This document shows, piece by piece, positions 49,138-60,932 of a stretch of 64,000 nucleotides of DNA. The stretch covers positions 28,252,170 through 28,316,169 of the forward strand of contig OY829659.1 of assembly GCA_963691815.1 (NCBI GenBank). Direction: 5' to 3'. This stretch comes from Echiichthys vipera. Lineage: Eukaryota > Chordata > Actinopteri > Perciformes > Trachinidae. Numbering within the stretch: the stretch's first letter is position 1; each line of letters begins with the position of its first letter. The notes beneath the pieces were generated by a model. The model worked only from the letters and a program-made list of their open reading frames with translations, did no database searches and was not told where the DNA came from. Made by a program: the position numbers and the translations under genes.

Positions 49138-50598
49138 AAACAAAGAGGAGAGGTGGGGGGCTCGGACCCCTGCAGGGATTGTCTTAGTTGTTGCTCTTAG
49201 ACAAAAGAGGACTCAGATCGCTCTTTGTTCTGCTCAGTTGAGTTGGTAACCGGTTGGTTAACCTTTGCTGGTGATCCTACTCCATACAGGCCATGTTCAG
49301 GGCCTAGGGACAGCAGGCAGCTGGTCCCTGGATCTGGCAGGAGAGTGTCGAGTTGAGTGTGGAGATTCGAAGGAAGAGGGTCCAAGAGAGAGAGAGGAAG
49401 GGAAGTGTCCTACAGTTTTATAGACACTGATGATGTCATCACTAGAGGTCAGGTCAGCCAATGAACTAACAATTTGGGGGTCCCTTGGAGAATCACACCT
49501 GGGTGTGACCTGTGGGGGAGAGTGCATGGCAGCATGCATTCAGGGACAAAGGCTCCCAGGCTTTCGGGCCTAGTATTTTCTTTCGTCTGAGCAGACTGAG
49601 GCCTTCTCATAATCAAACTGAAAGTTCACGTTAATCCAGAAATGATCAATCATCTTTGGGGTGCCGGTTGCACCTACAGCGGGGTCGACCCCGTTGCTAT
49701 GGATGATGTCATGTTTCATTAGACTGTGATTGGCTGACTTTGGTCTTGGGCTGTTTTGGGTCTCTGTCAGTGAATTCTTGATAGAAATACTGAAGGAGAT
49801 ATGTTTCCATATCCAAATAAAGAGTTTACAATAAAAAGGGTTGAAGATGAAACAAAGAGTCATATCACCTGCTGACTGGTCCACTATATGTGCAGCTAAC
49901 TGTCAGCCTCTTCCATGTCTATCAGCTCATTAACAATGATCAGGTATCCATGGAAGAAGCCTCGTAATGATCACACTACAATAACCATGGCTGACAGTGA
50001 GAGGTGGAAACAACAACTTGTGCATGAAAGGAAGAACATTATTAAAGGGAAAGTCAGTATAACTTCAAAAGACAAAAAGGAGTGATAGGCCTATCTTTTC
50101 AAAAGCTCACCATCATTAAAGCTTTCTCTCTTGAGGGGTTTATGAGGAGGATTGGCTCTTAGGCTCTTAGTGATTTAGGAGTCCTGAAAATGAGTATGAT
50201 CTATTTAAAAAGTGATTAAGATACATGTGTCATTGTATCAGAGGACATTGTGAGGCAGCACAACGCCCAAATCAAAGCTGCATTTAAACTGAATGACAAA
50301 CAGGGTAGCTGGCAGCCGCCAAACACTGCTGACAGTCAGTGTAGCAGGTAAATAAACCCTGTGCGCCCCACACTCTGTTCCTCATGTTTGGCGTTTAAAC
50401 CAAACATGTAGAAGTCCTAAATTAGGACTGAAACTCCCATTCTCATTTTTAACAGTTACTTCTAAATCAGCAAGTTAGGAGCTACTTTTAGCTTCAAGAT
50501 GCTTTGTGAATATGGGCCCTGGCTGACATTGAGCTTGTTCCAGTTCCTCACTGGATTTCCACTCTGTTGTTTACAGTCAAGTTCCTGCCAGTGAACAA
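47156..50598. other. No gene seen
   Basis: AT-rich spacer with (CA)n at 47261-47290 and (GT)n at 49107-49134. The segment 48640-49560 has a GC step and frames without known domains. It might be a retroviral-like LTR or other repeat, but I cannot support that. Confidence 0.5.
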
Positions 50599-51712
50599 AG
50601 CTGGTGATCAAAATTAGAGAACAAATTATAAATACTTGATTTATTCTGAAATACTGTTATTTTTTATTGTTCATATTTTGATAGAATATCCTCTGTGTCT
50701 ATACAGCTGCTGTCCTAGCATGTGTTTTTAAATAACCAAGGCACTTCAACAAAAACCTTTATTTAGTGAAAAAAAACAGTGATCTAAATTAGAGAACAGT
50801 AACCACTCTGTCAGAAGAGAAGATTTCAACAATGTTTTCTTCTCTAGGATTCAAAAATGAACAGGAAGTGTAGAGGCAACAGCTTTGAATGACTTCAGCA
50901 CATCTGCACCCACAGGACATCATTAGTTTCTCACACTGCTCTGCTTTGATCTTGGTCCATTCTGACTCACTCTCTTCCACAGTTCACTAACTGGAGTGGG
51001 TTTCTTAGACACTACTTTGTGACCAAGGATTTTCCAGATATGCTCTATGGGGTTTAGATCTGGACTCTGGTCTGGACATTTCATTGTTTTAATATTCTTA
51101 GCTTCAAGGAACTGCTTCACCTGTTTCACAGTGTGACATTGTCTTGCATGAAAATTGCAGATGATTGGGAGACAGTTGCAGTGGAGGTGTTGTATGTTGC
51201 TGAAGGCACCGAAGGCTCAGCACTGAACTGGAGACCAACTCCAGCTGCAGTGTTGAACTGATTCCCTGTCCTTTCGTGCACTTGTTTTACATTCACAACC
51301 GGCCTTTTTGAATCTGTGTCCTTGTAAAGTTTCAATCTTCTTGAAATCACAGACTGTGAACGCCCAACCTCTCTCTGATGGCTGAGAGGGTCATCCCTTT
51401 GGCATTCATCTGGACAACCTGCTCTCTCAGGGTTTCAGTCTCCTTAGAGCAGCTTGCCATCTTTCAAAGCAACCAGGAGAGCTGCAGATAAATAGGGTGT
51501 GTCCAACAATGAAGTCATCAGGTGCCAGATTAACACCAATAACTGGGAGGGATCTGAAAGTGTACTGATCACTGTTTTTTTCCCAAAATAAAGGAGTGGT
51601 AGCGGTGGTAAAGACACAGCTGATATTCTATCAAATGATAAACAATAAAGATAACAGTATTTCAGAATAAATAAAGTATATATACTTTGTTCTATATGTT
51701 TGATCTCCAGTG
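50599..51712 (-). mobile_element. Tc1/mariner-type transposon with long inverted repeats
   Basis: The left end (ctggtgatcaaaattagaga, ttattctgaaatactgttat, ttgatagaatatc) is matched by the complement of the right end over about 110 bp. Inside the left repeat, aattagagaac occurs a second time near 50790, like the inner direct repeat of IR/DR Tc1 elements. The right end reads gatctccagtg followed by TA. Confidence 0.85.
50810..51440 (-). pseudogene. Tc1-like transposase, broken
   Basis: Minus frames hold an N-terminal helix-turn-helix-like piece (SRRLKLYKDTDS near 51340) and the C-terminal catalytic part (CPDQSPDLNPIEHIWKILG near 51075), which contains the SPDLNPIE signature with the last acidic residue. 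Frameshifts and stops separate the pieces, and the middle of the catalytic domain is shortened. It would have cut and pasted the element at TA sites. Confidence 0.85.
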
Positions 51713-53069
51713 TATATCTAAGAATGAATAAGCTGATGAGGAGCACCTTAGTGCACCATTACTGAAGGACACACCTTTATTGCCAGACCTTTCCAAGGAT
51801 TCAGCCCCTGGAAATGGACACAATGTCAATACAAGTCAACTTAGTTAGATACCTGCTGAAAATGTAGTTGAAAGAATCACTTTTGGTTAAAAACATATTT
51901 AATGTAGTCAATAATGTTGACAATAGTCAACTAATCATAATAGTGATTTTATGCTAAATGTGTTGACCAAAACACATTGTTTGGACACCACTCTTACATC
52001 AGTGTTTTTATTTGAGTTTAAAATAGACGATTGGATGATTCAAATCTGCAGTTTCATGACTTAAAACACAGCAAGTACCTCAATGTGTTGTGTGAATATT
52101 GCACATCCACAGGAAACAGAAGACTGTTGCAACATGCATAGTTTAGACATCCTTTACATCTTCACACAGATTCCCACTGGCCTGTAAAAGTGTTACCAAG
52201 GACTTTGGAAGTACTGTATGGGGTTCAGCATTAGTATCAAGCCAGTGTACGGGGATACATTTTCTTTTACATGTCATCATATGGCTAGCCAATCGAAAAC
52301 TTTCGGACACATAAGGATAAACATTTTGAGGTGTCTTAGTTCTCGTTTCCACAGAAATGTCACATCATTTTAGGTTAAAATTACAAAATATAAAATATCA
52401 GTCCAGCCTTTCGTTTAATGAGGCGGCCACCCCCTCAGCATAATGACACCTTAGATCGCATTTTTTCACTGTTTAGACGTGAAGGAGGATTCAATTAAAT
52501 GTTCTATTCTAGAAAAGGAAAATATGTCCATAAGCTTTCATCTCTGATATACAGTAAACCTACTCTGGTATGGCAAGTGGAGACCAATATGTTATGGAAC
52601 ATTTGCAAAGATAAATGGTGTTTAGCTTCTGCTGAATTTTTTTAGAAATCGTTATTCTATCAAGCACAAATCTCAACCAATTTATGAAAAGGTACATGGG
52701 AAATATGATCCTGTCTGTACATAAAAGCATCATTTTGAAATGATGGTTGAAGAGCTTGTCAGTCTAGAGGTATAGTATGTGCCCCATACAAACATGTCAG
52801 GGTTCAGTCCTCTCTAGTATCCCTATGTCATCTAACATAATAATCAGCAGATTTCAAACATATTTGCTTTAAAATTTGTATTCATTACTGTTATGTTACA
52901 GTGCCTATTTTCGTTGCTAAAAACAAAGAATAAGTGCGCTTTTGAAATGTCCTATTGAAACATACAACGTACCTGCATTCAATGAATCCACTATATTTAC
53001 TTGATAACAGGTTGGGTAAAACATGCTCTGTAAATCAAATAGCAGGAATCCTTTACTGCTGCTCTGGTA
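51713..53069. other. No gene seen
   Basis: AT-rich spacer. No supported feature. Confidence 0.55.
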
Positions 53070-53323
53070 CGTGCTGACGTATTACGTTATTTCCGGTGCT
53101 TGTGTGTTGGTCACTCGTTGTTGTTTCACTGTTAGCTGCTCTCACTAAATTCAACTGTTTTTGCTATAATATTCACCACAGCGGCTAACTACCGCTTAAC
53201 ATTTAAACATCCACTAGTTCTACTCAAGAACTCACAGCTCTCCTTCTTTCAGCCGCTTTCTGGTTAATTAATCGTTGCACGCTGTTAGCCACTTTAGCTT
53301 AGCAGTTAGCTTCACGGCTGGTG

Positions 53324-54214
53324 ATGGCTTCCCCCGCTCTCTCTCCTGCTCTCTCTTGCTCGGAGTGTCGTATGTTTAGCTACTCATCTGCCTCCTTTAG
53401 TGATAATGGTAAGTGTAATTGGTGTAGTGTATTTGTAGCGCTGGAGGCGAGGCTCAGTGAGTTAGAGGCACGGCTCCGCACCATGGAAGCTCAGTCTTAC
53501 GCTACAGTAGCTAGCCAGCCACCTACAACTTTAGCCGGTGCGAAGCCACATAGTGTAGCGTTAGCTCCTGCTAGCCCTCCCCCGGCAATCCCTGAGCAGC
53601 CAGGGTCCTCCTGGGTGACTGTGAGAGGAAAGCATAGTTCTAAATCGAAGCCCATGGTTATCCATCCGCCCGTTCACGTTTCAAACAAGTTTTCTCCACT
53701 CAGTGACACGCCTGCTGAGGAAACAACACTGGTTATTGGCAGCTCCATTTTGAGAAACGTGAACTTAGTGACACCAGGGACCATAGTTAAATGCATCCCA
53801 GGGGCCAGAGCGGGCGACTTTGAATCCTATTTGAAACTTCTGGCTAGGGATAAACGTAAATATGGTAGGATTGTTATTCACGTCGGCGGTAATGACACAC
53901 GATTACGTCAATCGGAGGTCACTAAAATTAATGTGGAGTCGGTGTGTTCTTATGCAAAAACTATGTCGGACTCCGTAATTTTCTCTGGTCCCCTGCCCAA
54001 CTTGACTTGCGATGACATGTATAGCCGCATGTCATCATTCCGTCGCTGGCTGTCTGGATGGTGCCCGGTAAATAATGTGGGCTTCGTAGATAATTGGCAG
54101 TCTTTCTGGGGAAAACCTGGTCTTATTAGGAGAGATGGTATTCATCCTACTTTGGAGGGTGCCGCTCTCATATCTAAGAACCTGGACGCAGTTGTTAGCG
54201 GATTAAAACCATGA
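53324..54214 (+). CDS. LINE ORF1 protein with zinc-ribbon-like motif and SGNH-esterase-like domain
   Basis: An intact 296-codon frame. I take the ATG at 53324 as the start; a GTG precedes it. It opens with two CX2C pairs (CSEC at 12-15, CNWC at 31-34), a short coiled coil (ALEARLSELEARLRTMEAQ), a proline/serine-rich linker, and a C-terminal domain. That domain carries VIGSSILRNV (serine near 140), HVGGNDTR (188-191) and RRDGIHPT (Asp and His near 271-274). This is the block order of SGNH/GDSL hydrolases and is known in ORF1 of CR1/L2 LINEs, where it is thought to help the RNP. It stops before the insertion and ORF2, and is open while ORF2 is broken. Confidence 0.88.
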   Translation: MASPALSPALSCSECRMFSYSSASFSDNGKCNWCSVFVALEARLSELEARLRTMEAQSYATVASQPPTTLAGAKPHSVALAPASPPPAIPEQPGSSWVTVRGKHSSKSKPMVIHPPVHVSNKFSPLSDTPAEETTLVIGSSILRNVNLVTPGTIVKCIPGARAGDFESYLKLLARDKRKYGRIVIHVGGNDTRLRQSEVTKINVESVCSYAKTMSDSVIFSGPLPNLTCDDMYSRMSSFRRWLSGWCPVNNVGFVDNWQSFWGKPGLIRRDGIHPTLEGAALISKNLDAVVSGLKP

Positions 54215-54313
54215 CAACCCAGTGTTGGGATCAGGAAGCAGAGTCGCAGTTTAATACACCTCTCTGCGCTGCCCTTATCGCAGGTGCCCAGGAAGCAGAG
54301 TGGCAGTCTTACA

Positions 54314-56219
54314 CATAGACATAAAGAGTAGACGCCTCATCGAACGTTGGGCCTATTGGCGCTGACGAGCGGTGGGGCCGCCATCTTGGACCGGTCGCCC
54401 GCTCCACTCAGTGTAAGGACAGGACACGGTTCAGCGTATTTTAATATTCATAGTGGGATTAACAGTAATAGAATATTCTGATATATGATATATGTGATGT
54501 ATGATAGGTGTTTTACAAACACTATAAATATAAACACAACAATAGAAATCATTTATAGAGTATTAATAGGCTATATTTTATACATGAATACATAAATCTC
54601 TCACTCACTCTCTTTCTCTCTCACACACACACACACGCACGCACACACACACACACACTCAGAGAAAATTAAAATACATATAAATCAAGAGTATCAATAC
54701 AATTAGGTCAGAGAGAGAGATGACATTTTGGACAAATCTAAATACAAATCAAACAGACACACTTTCATTTAAAGCACTAAAAAAAACAAGAGCCGAACCC
54801 TATATGTTTATAAATATTCAGAAATGATCCATGCTCTGCCAGTCGAATAGTCGTGGTAGTGGAGAGGAGAGGGAGGGTCCACATTTGAGCGAGTGTGTGT
54901 GGTATAAAAATATATATAACATTTTGTTAAATCGATCATTTTCACACTGTTTTGTTCTTGCAAAATTACCAATTAGAGTGTAGCTCTAATTGGTAAAGAC
55001 AGTGATGTTGTAGGAGTACTTTGTATAGTATCTAAAATGACTGTGTCCTTTGTTTTTAGGCAAGGTCTAATTATGTGAATGTCTTCTTTATTACATATTT
55101 TAATTATGTAGTTATTGTATTTAATGTGCAAAAAAAAACATGGGGCATAGTATAGTTCAGTAATATCAATTTTAAATTATACAAATGATTTAAGATTTTT
55201 CCTTAGTTCAATAAATTTATGATTTTTTCTTTTCAGACTGTTTCAACTTCTGTGGTACAACTGAACTAAAAAAGCCTGGACTCATCAGTTCTGGTTTACA
55301 AACATGTGACGTTCGTCCTGGTTTAAGTGGAGATGTGGAGAACCAAGTAAAAATGTGTGGAACATTTTGTTCAGCTGTGAGAATATCGGGCACAGAGTGG
55401 AAATACATGTTTACGCTTGCCTCGTAAATCTCTAATTCATTCTTTATAATAAACCCTACATCATGTTGCTCCTGTTTGATGAAACAGTTTAACAGCAAAG
55501 GATATTGATCAGATTCTGTCACTTCTCCTTTGATAGTCTAAACTTTAAAAAAAAAAGTGATATGACATGAAAAATGATCTCATAATTCATCTCAATGTCA
55601 TGTTCAAGATTTAAAAAAACAAAACTGAGAATATCTGAGGTGACCTGAGATTAACTGTCTCTGAAGTGTCTTCCTCTCATGAAACCACAGCACATCCTCC
55701 GCTGACCTACTGCTGGAAATGTGCAATCCATTTACACTAGACCACATGTACGACAACCCCTCTCCTCCCTGCTTCTCCTTTCATATCTACACAGGCATGC
55801 ACACACACATCTGGCCGGGGGGTAAATTAACTAACATTCCCACAGAGGCTAATCTCCATGCCTCTACTGTGACAAGATAATAATAATATAATAAGGGACA
55901 GCAGCTCCTCTGGCAGCTAAATATGTATCTACCTGCCACAGCCTGAGGGACTCACCATAACATTCAAAAATGCATGGATTTATGTATAATTGTTTAAAAT
56001 TGTACTGTACCGTACTGATTATGAATTGTAATATTGTAATATTAGATTAGAGCAGGAATACGCTGCTCAGTGCTCTGGCATCTTGTTCCTTCTGCTGCTC
56101 AACTCATAGGCTCAACTAGTCACTAAAGAACTGATCTGGGAGAATGACCGGTCCAAGATGGCGGCCGCATTTCTCGCGGCCCAACGTTCAATGCGGCATC
56201 TACTCTTTATATGTCTATG
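54314..56219. mobile_element. 1.9-kb DNA transposon inserted in the LINE, 8-bp target duplication
   Basis: The ends CATAGACATAAAGAGTAGA and, as complement, CATAGACATATAAAGAGTAG are inverted repeats. Similarity continues inward for about 90 bases (aacgttgggcc, gccgccatcttggaccggtc). The flanks are exact gtcttaca copies (54306-54313, 56220-56227), and the LINE reads on across the site. An 8-bp duplication fits hAT or P-type elements. The superfamily is not settled. Confidence 0.9.
55217..55522 (-). pseudogene. Unrecognised frame inside the 1.9-kb transposon
   Basis: About 100 codons on the minus strand (ESDQYPLLLNCFIKQEQHD, then IIKNELEIYEASVNMYF). It begins at a non-ATG codon, shows no motif I can name, and could be a remnant of the element's transposase exon. 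Confidence that it was coding is low. Confidence 0.3.
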
Positions 56220-56329
56220 GTCTTACACACCTCTCTGCGCTCCCTGTGGAGCATTTTCCAGCTCAGTTTAGTATACAAACACTGTCTGCCCCACGATCAT
56301 TTAAATTAAACAGATCAAAAATGAACAGA

Positions 56330-58764
56330 AGAGGAGCTATAAAGAAAAACTTGATACAAATCAACGCAAAATCTGCGATAATGCAACAATGTCAGAAAAT
56401 AAAATGTGGACTTTTAAACATTAGATCTCTGTCATCTAAAGCTGTATTAGTAAACGATCTGATATCAGATAACCATATCGATTTACTCTGTCTGACCGAA
56501 ACCTGGCTGCGTCCCGAAGATTATGTTAGCCTAAATGAATCCACTCCTCCCAGTCATATTAATACTCATATTCCTCGAGGCAGTGGTCGAGGAGGAGGCG
56601 TTGCAGCTATTCAGGCCTATTAATAAACCCTAAACCTAAACTAAATTATAATTCATTTGAAAGTCTTGTTCTAAGTCTTTCACATTCGACCTGGAAAACT
56701 GTGCAGCCAATTATATTTGTTATAGTGTACGGTGCTCCTGGTCCGTACTCTGAATTTCTGTCTGAATTCTCAGAGTTTCTGTCAAATTTAGTCCTTAAAT
56801 CTGACAAAGTAATCATTGTAGGTGATTTTAATATTCATGTGGACAGATAATAATAGTCTCAGTATCTCGTTTATCTCTCTATTAGATTCAATTGGTTTTA
56901 GTCTGAGTATACATAAACCTACTCACTGTTTTAATCACACCCTCGACCTTGTTTTGGTTTATGGTGTGGAAATTGATGACTTCATAGTCTTTCCACATAA
57001 TCCTATTTTATCAGAACATTTTTTAATAACTTTTGAATTCATATTACAGGACTACTCACCTCTGGGCAAAAGTGTCTACACTAGATGTTTATCTGATAGT
57101 GCTATAACTAAATTTAAGGAAGCGATTCCATCTGCATTTACTTTAATGCCTCATCCTAATATTCAAGACTCCTGCACTAACGTTAGTTTCTCTGAAATTG
57201 ATCACCTTGTTGAAAGTGTTGCAGGCTCTCTAAGAACAACACTCGACTCTGTTGCTCCTTTAAAAAAGAAGATAATAAAACAGAGGAAGTTAGCTCCATG
57301 GTATAACTCACAAGGGGAGGGAGGGGGGACAAGTACCCTAAAGTCCGGGTCGCGGTCCGGGAGGACAGTGTGAGTAGGCTCTTAAAGTAGCTGTAATTAA
57401 ACCTCTTCTTAAAAAGCCCAGTCTTGATCCTGAGGTACTAGCCAACTATAGACCTATATCTAACCTTCCTTTTCTCTCTAAGATCCTCAAGAAATTAGTT
57501 ACCAATCAGTTGTGTGACTTTTTACATAATAATGAGTTATTTGAGGATTTCCAGTCAGGATTTAGAGCAAATCATAGCACTGAGACAGCAGTGGTGTCTC
57601 GACCTTCTAATAGCTTCAGACAAAGGACTTGTCTCTGTACTTGTCTTACTAGATCTTAGTGCTGCCTTCGACACTATTGACCATCACATCCTGCTACAGA
57701 GACTGGAGCATCTAATTGGCATTAAAGGAACCGCACTGAGCTGGTTTAAGTCATATTTATCAGATAGATCTCAGTTTGTACATGTTAATGAAAAATCCTC
57801 CATGCACACTAAAGTTAGTCATGGGGTCCCACAGGGTTCTGTCCTTGGACCGATTCTTTTCACCTTATATATGCTTCCCTTAGGAAATATTATAAGGAAG
57901 CACTCCATAAATTTTCATTGTTATGCTGATGATACACAATTATATTTGTCGATCAAACAAGAAGAAACCCATCAGTTAGATAAACTTCAAATGTGCATTA
58001 AGGAAATAAAAAGCTGGATGACCTGCAATTTCCTGATGTTAAACTCAGACAAAACTGAAGTTATTGTACTTGGCCCCAAAGGCCTCCGAAACTCAATAGC
58101 TAAAGACATTGTTACTCTGGATGATGTTGTGTTGTCCTCCAGCACCACAGTAAGGAATCTGGGTGTTATTTTTGATCAGGATATGTCCTTCGATTCTCAC
58201 ATAAAACTAACAACAAGGACTGCATATTTTCACCTGCGTAATATTGCAAAAATTAGGAACATTGTGTCTCAGAAAGATGCAGAGAAACTTGTCCATGCAT
58301 TTGTTACTTCTAGGCTGGACAATTGCAACTCCTTATTATCAGGCTGCTCCAATAAGTCTGTTAAGAGTCTCCAGTTGGTACAAAACGCTGCAGCTCGTGT
58401 ACTAACTAAAACAAATCGAAGAGAACATATTTCTCCTGTATTAGCTTCTCTGCACTGGCTACCTGTAAAATCTAGAATAGAATTTAAAATCCTTCTCCTT
58501 ACGTACAAAGCTCTTATTTGTCAGGCTCCGTCGTACCTTAAAGAGCTCATAGTACCACATCACCCAACTAAATCTCTGCGCTCTGAGAATGCAGGGCTAC
58601 TCGTCGTTCCTAGAGTCTCCAAAAGTAGAAGTGGAGGAAGAGCCTTCAGCTTCCAAGCTCCTCCCCTGTGGAACAAACTCCCAAATGTTATTCGGGAGGC
58701 AGACACTGTCCCCATATTTAAGAGTAAACTTAAAACTTTCCTTTTTGATAAAGCTTACAGCTAG
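56330..58764 (+). pseudogene. LINE ORF2, copy 2, broken by deletions
   Basis: The endonuclease start (SLSSKAVLVNDLISDN, LLCLTETWLRPED) loses frame at 56608 by a 7-base deletion relative to copy 1, and again near 56845. At 57313 a large part (about 760 bases of copy 1) is replaced by a family B Harbinger end. The RT then resumes with SAAFDTIDHHIL, HGVPQGSVLGP and CYADDTQLYL near 57920, and reads open to the natural stop after FLFDKAYS at 58764. Confidence 0.9.
57313..57381 (+). mobile_element. Harbinger-like element, family B copy 3 (right end only)
   Basis: Matches the last 65-70 bases of copies 1 and 2 (ggggagggaggggggacaag, ggacagtgtgagtaggctc) and is followed by TTA, which belongs to the LINE target (TTAAAGTAG). 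Its left part and the adjacent LINE segment were deleted together. Confidence 0.85.
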
Positions 58765-59924
58765 GGCTTACGATGAGACTATTCTGCTTAATTATGCTGC
58801 TATAGGCCTAGTCTGCCGGGGGATAATACTTTTCCTGATACTCTGAGCTTCTCTCCTCTCTGTCTGTATCATTCATGTCTCATCAATGCATGTTACTAAT
58901 TCAGCTTCTTCCACGGAGCTGTTTGTGCTTTGTCGTCTCGCAGGTCTCTGCTGATCGTGGTGGTGCCTGCTGCCGTGGTTCTACATGACACTTCCTGCTG
59001 CTATTATCACTGTTACTCATATATACTATCACTAGTTTAATAAACTATAAAATTTGTAGCTGTATCGTAGCTGCTATTGCCACTACTCATCATTGATCAT
59101 GTTTGCCACCATAATTATTATCATTTTCATATTCTGTCACCTTAGCTGTGCTTGTTTCTACTATTCTGTTGTATTAACTGTCTTAACATATACGTTATAT
59201 TCACATTACTATAAATATTATAGTTACTGTTAGGCTTTGCTTGCATCTCTGGAAGTGTGTCTGTCTGTCTCTCTCTGTCCATCTGTGTGTCTTTTCTCTC
59301 TTTCTCTCTCCTTTTCTTCCTCCCCAACCGGTCAAGACAGATGGCCGTCCTCCACAGAGCTGGGTCTGTCTGACGTTCCTGCCTGTTATAGGGAGGGTTT
59401 TCGTTGCCACCGTACTCTACAGGGGAATTGTTGGGTCTATGTAAATCATAAATAAGTCATTGAGTGTGGTCTTTACCTACTCTGTAAAGTGTCCTGAGAT
59501 AACTTTTGTTATGATTCGACACTATAAATAAAATTGAATTGAATTAATACAATATATCACTCACAAATAGTTGCCATGGGAATCTCACAACCAATGGCAT
59601 TGCTGTTTAACAGAAGAGGAGGGTTATCACACTGGTAGATGCATTAGTCATTCCAAGTGCTTTAAGTACATAATGAATTTTTACATTTCACAAAGCGAGG
59701 TACTATATTACTATATGCCCTTTCAAACAAGGCAAGCCCCTGCTGAGTAAATATAGATAGTGGTTAGACTGTGTCGTGTAGTCAGTAAAGTATTTGCTCA
59801 GGACATTAGGGCTCATCCACTTTCTAATAAATGTGAGATAGATTTATTCAGGCCTCCTCATCATTCAAAGTTTTTAAACCAGATCTGGGTTGAGAGCAAG
59901 TCAAATGGTTGTTCAGTCATGATT

Positions 59925-60932
59925 AGAGCTCTAACAATTAATTTACAATTGAATTAAATCTATTCTCTACGATTTGGAATATTGGTAATTATTATAAACA
60001 TCGTTTATACAGCGATTATGGTCCTGCAGTCCGATCTACACAATATGAATATCAAAAAGAACCAAAAAAATCCATTCAGCTGTAGGCCTGCATAGAAATT
60101 GACGGAGGAAAAAGCAGAAACCAAGAGGAAATGTGACCTACATAGGAACCAAAGACGAGTTAACATTGGGGGAATACTTTAACTGTGGAAAAGGCTACGC
60201 CAGGATTTTGGACTGAAAACAGATGCTGAGACAGAAGACTTTGCGTTTTATTGTGGTAGATGTTCCATAAATAGCCTCCATTAGTCTGTGCCAATACTGT
60301 CTTATAACTGTGAACGTCCCCGCTCTGATAAACGCCTATGTCAAGACAATGTAACAATGGAGACCATAGTTGTGGGCGACTGTGACTAAGTAGCAGAGTG
60401 GATCGTCCTCCACTCGAGAGATTGGCGGTTCGATCCCCACCTCCCCCGGTCCACATGTTGAAGTGTCCTTGGGCAAGACACTGAACCCCGAATTGCTCCC
60501 CGTGCTGCGCATGGGTGTGTAAATGTGGTGTGAATGGTTAGATTAAATGGTATGTAGATGTCCACTGCCATCAGTGTGAATGTCTGTGTGAATGGGTGAA
60601 TGTGACAAACACTGTGAAAGCGCCTTGAGTAGTCAGAAGATTAGAAAGGCGCTATATAAGTACAAGTCCATCCATTTACCAACACCATAGCTTTAACAAT
60701 TAAATGAACCCCCAACTACGTATTTTGATAAAAATTCTGATTCCAGCTTCTTAAATGTAAATAGTTTCTGGTTTTTTTGCCTTTATACCTGTAAACTGAA
60801 TCTCTTTGAGAAAAACTGATCCGCATTTTTTACTTTTTTTCTGACATTTTTATAGACCAAACAACTAATCCATTAATCGAGAAAATGGACCGATTAATTG
60901 ATAATGAAAATAATCGTTAGTTGCAGCCCTAG
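59925..60932. repeat. hAT-like repeat enclosing a SINE
   Basis: The right end, read as complement, is CTAGGGCTGCAACTAACGAT with aattaatcggtccattttc following. This is a very common fish hAT-type terminus. The left end is only weakly recognisable (ttagagctctaacaattaat). Confidence 0.5.
60385..60670 (+). repeat. tRNA-headed SINE
   Basis: A-box-like agcagagtggatcg, B-box-like ggttcgatcccc, the body cttgggcaagacactgaacc, and the end aaaggcgctatataagtac plus aagtccatcc mark an abundant fish SINE type. Confidence 0.75.

Larger units (their letters stand above)
53070..59545 (+). mobile_element. CR1/L2-type LINE, copy 2, with nested insertions
   Basis: 5' UTR, ORF1 (53324-54214), intergenic piece, a 1.9-kb DNA transposon, ORF2 in pieces, 3' UTR with one minisatellite unit, and the tail cctgagataacttttgttat followed by aaaattgaattgaatt. 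The 5' boundary is approximate. Confidence 0.9.

Noticed and set aside
49297..49884. Possible LTR or endogenous-retrovirus-like segment at 48.6-49.6 kb
   Set aside because: The GC step and repeat-like look are suggestive, but no LTR pair, primer site or coding domain could be found.
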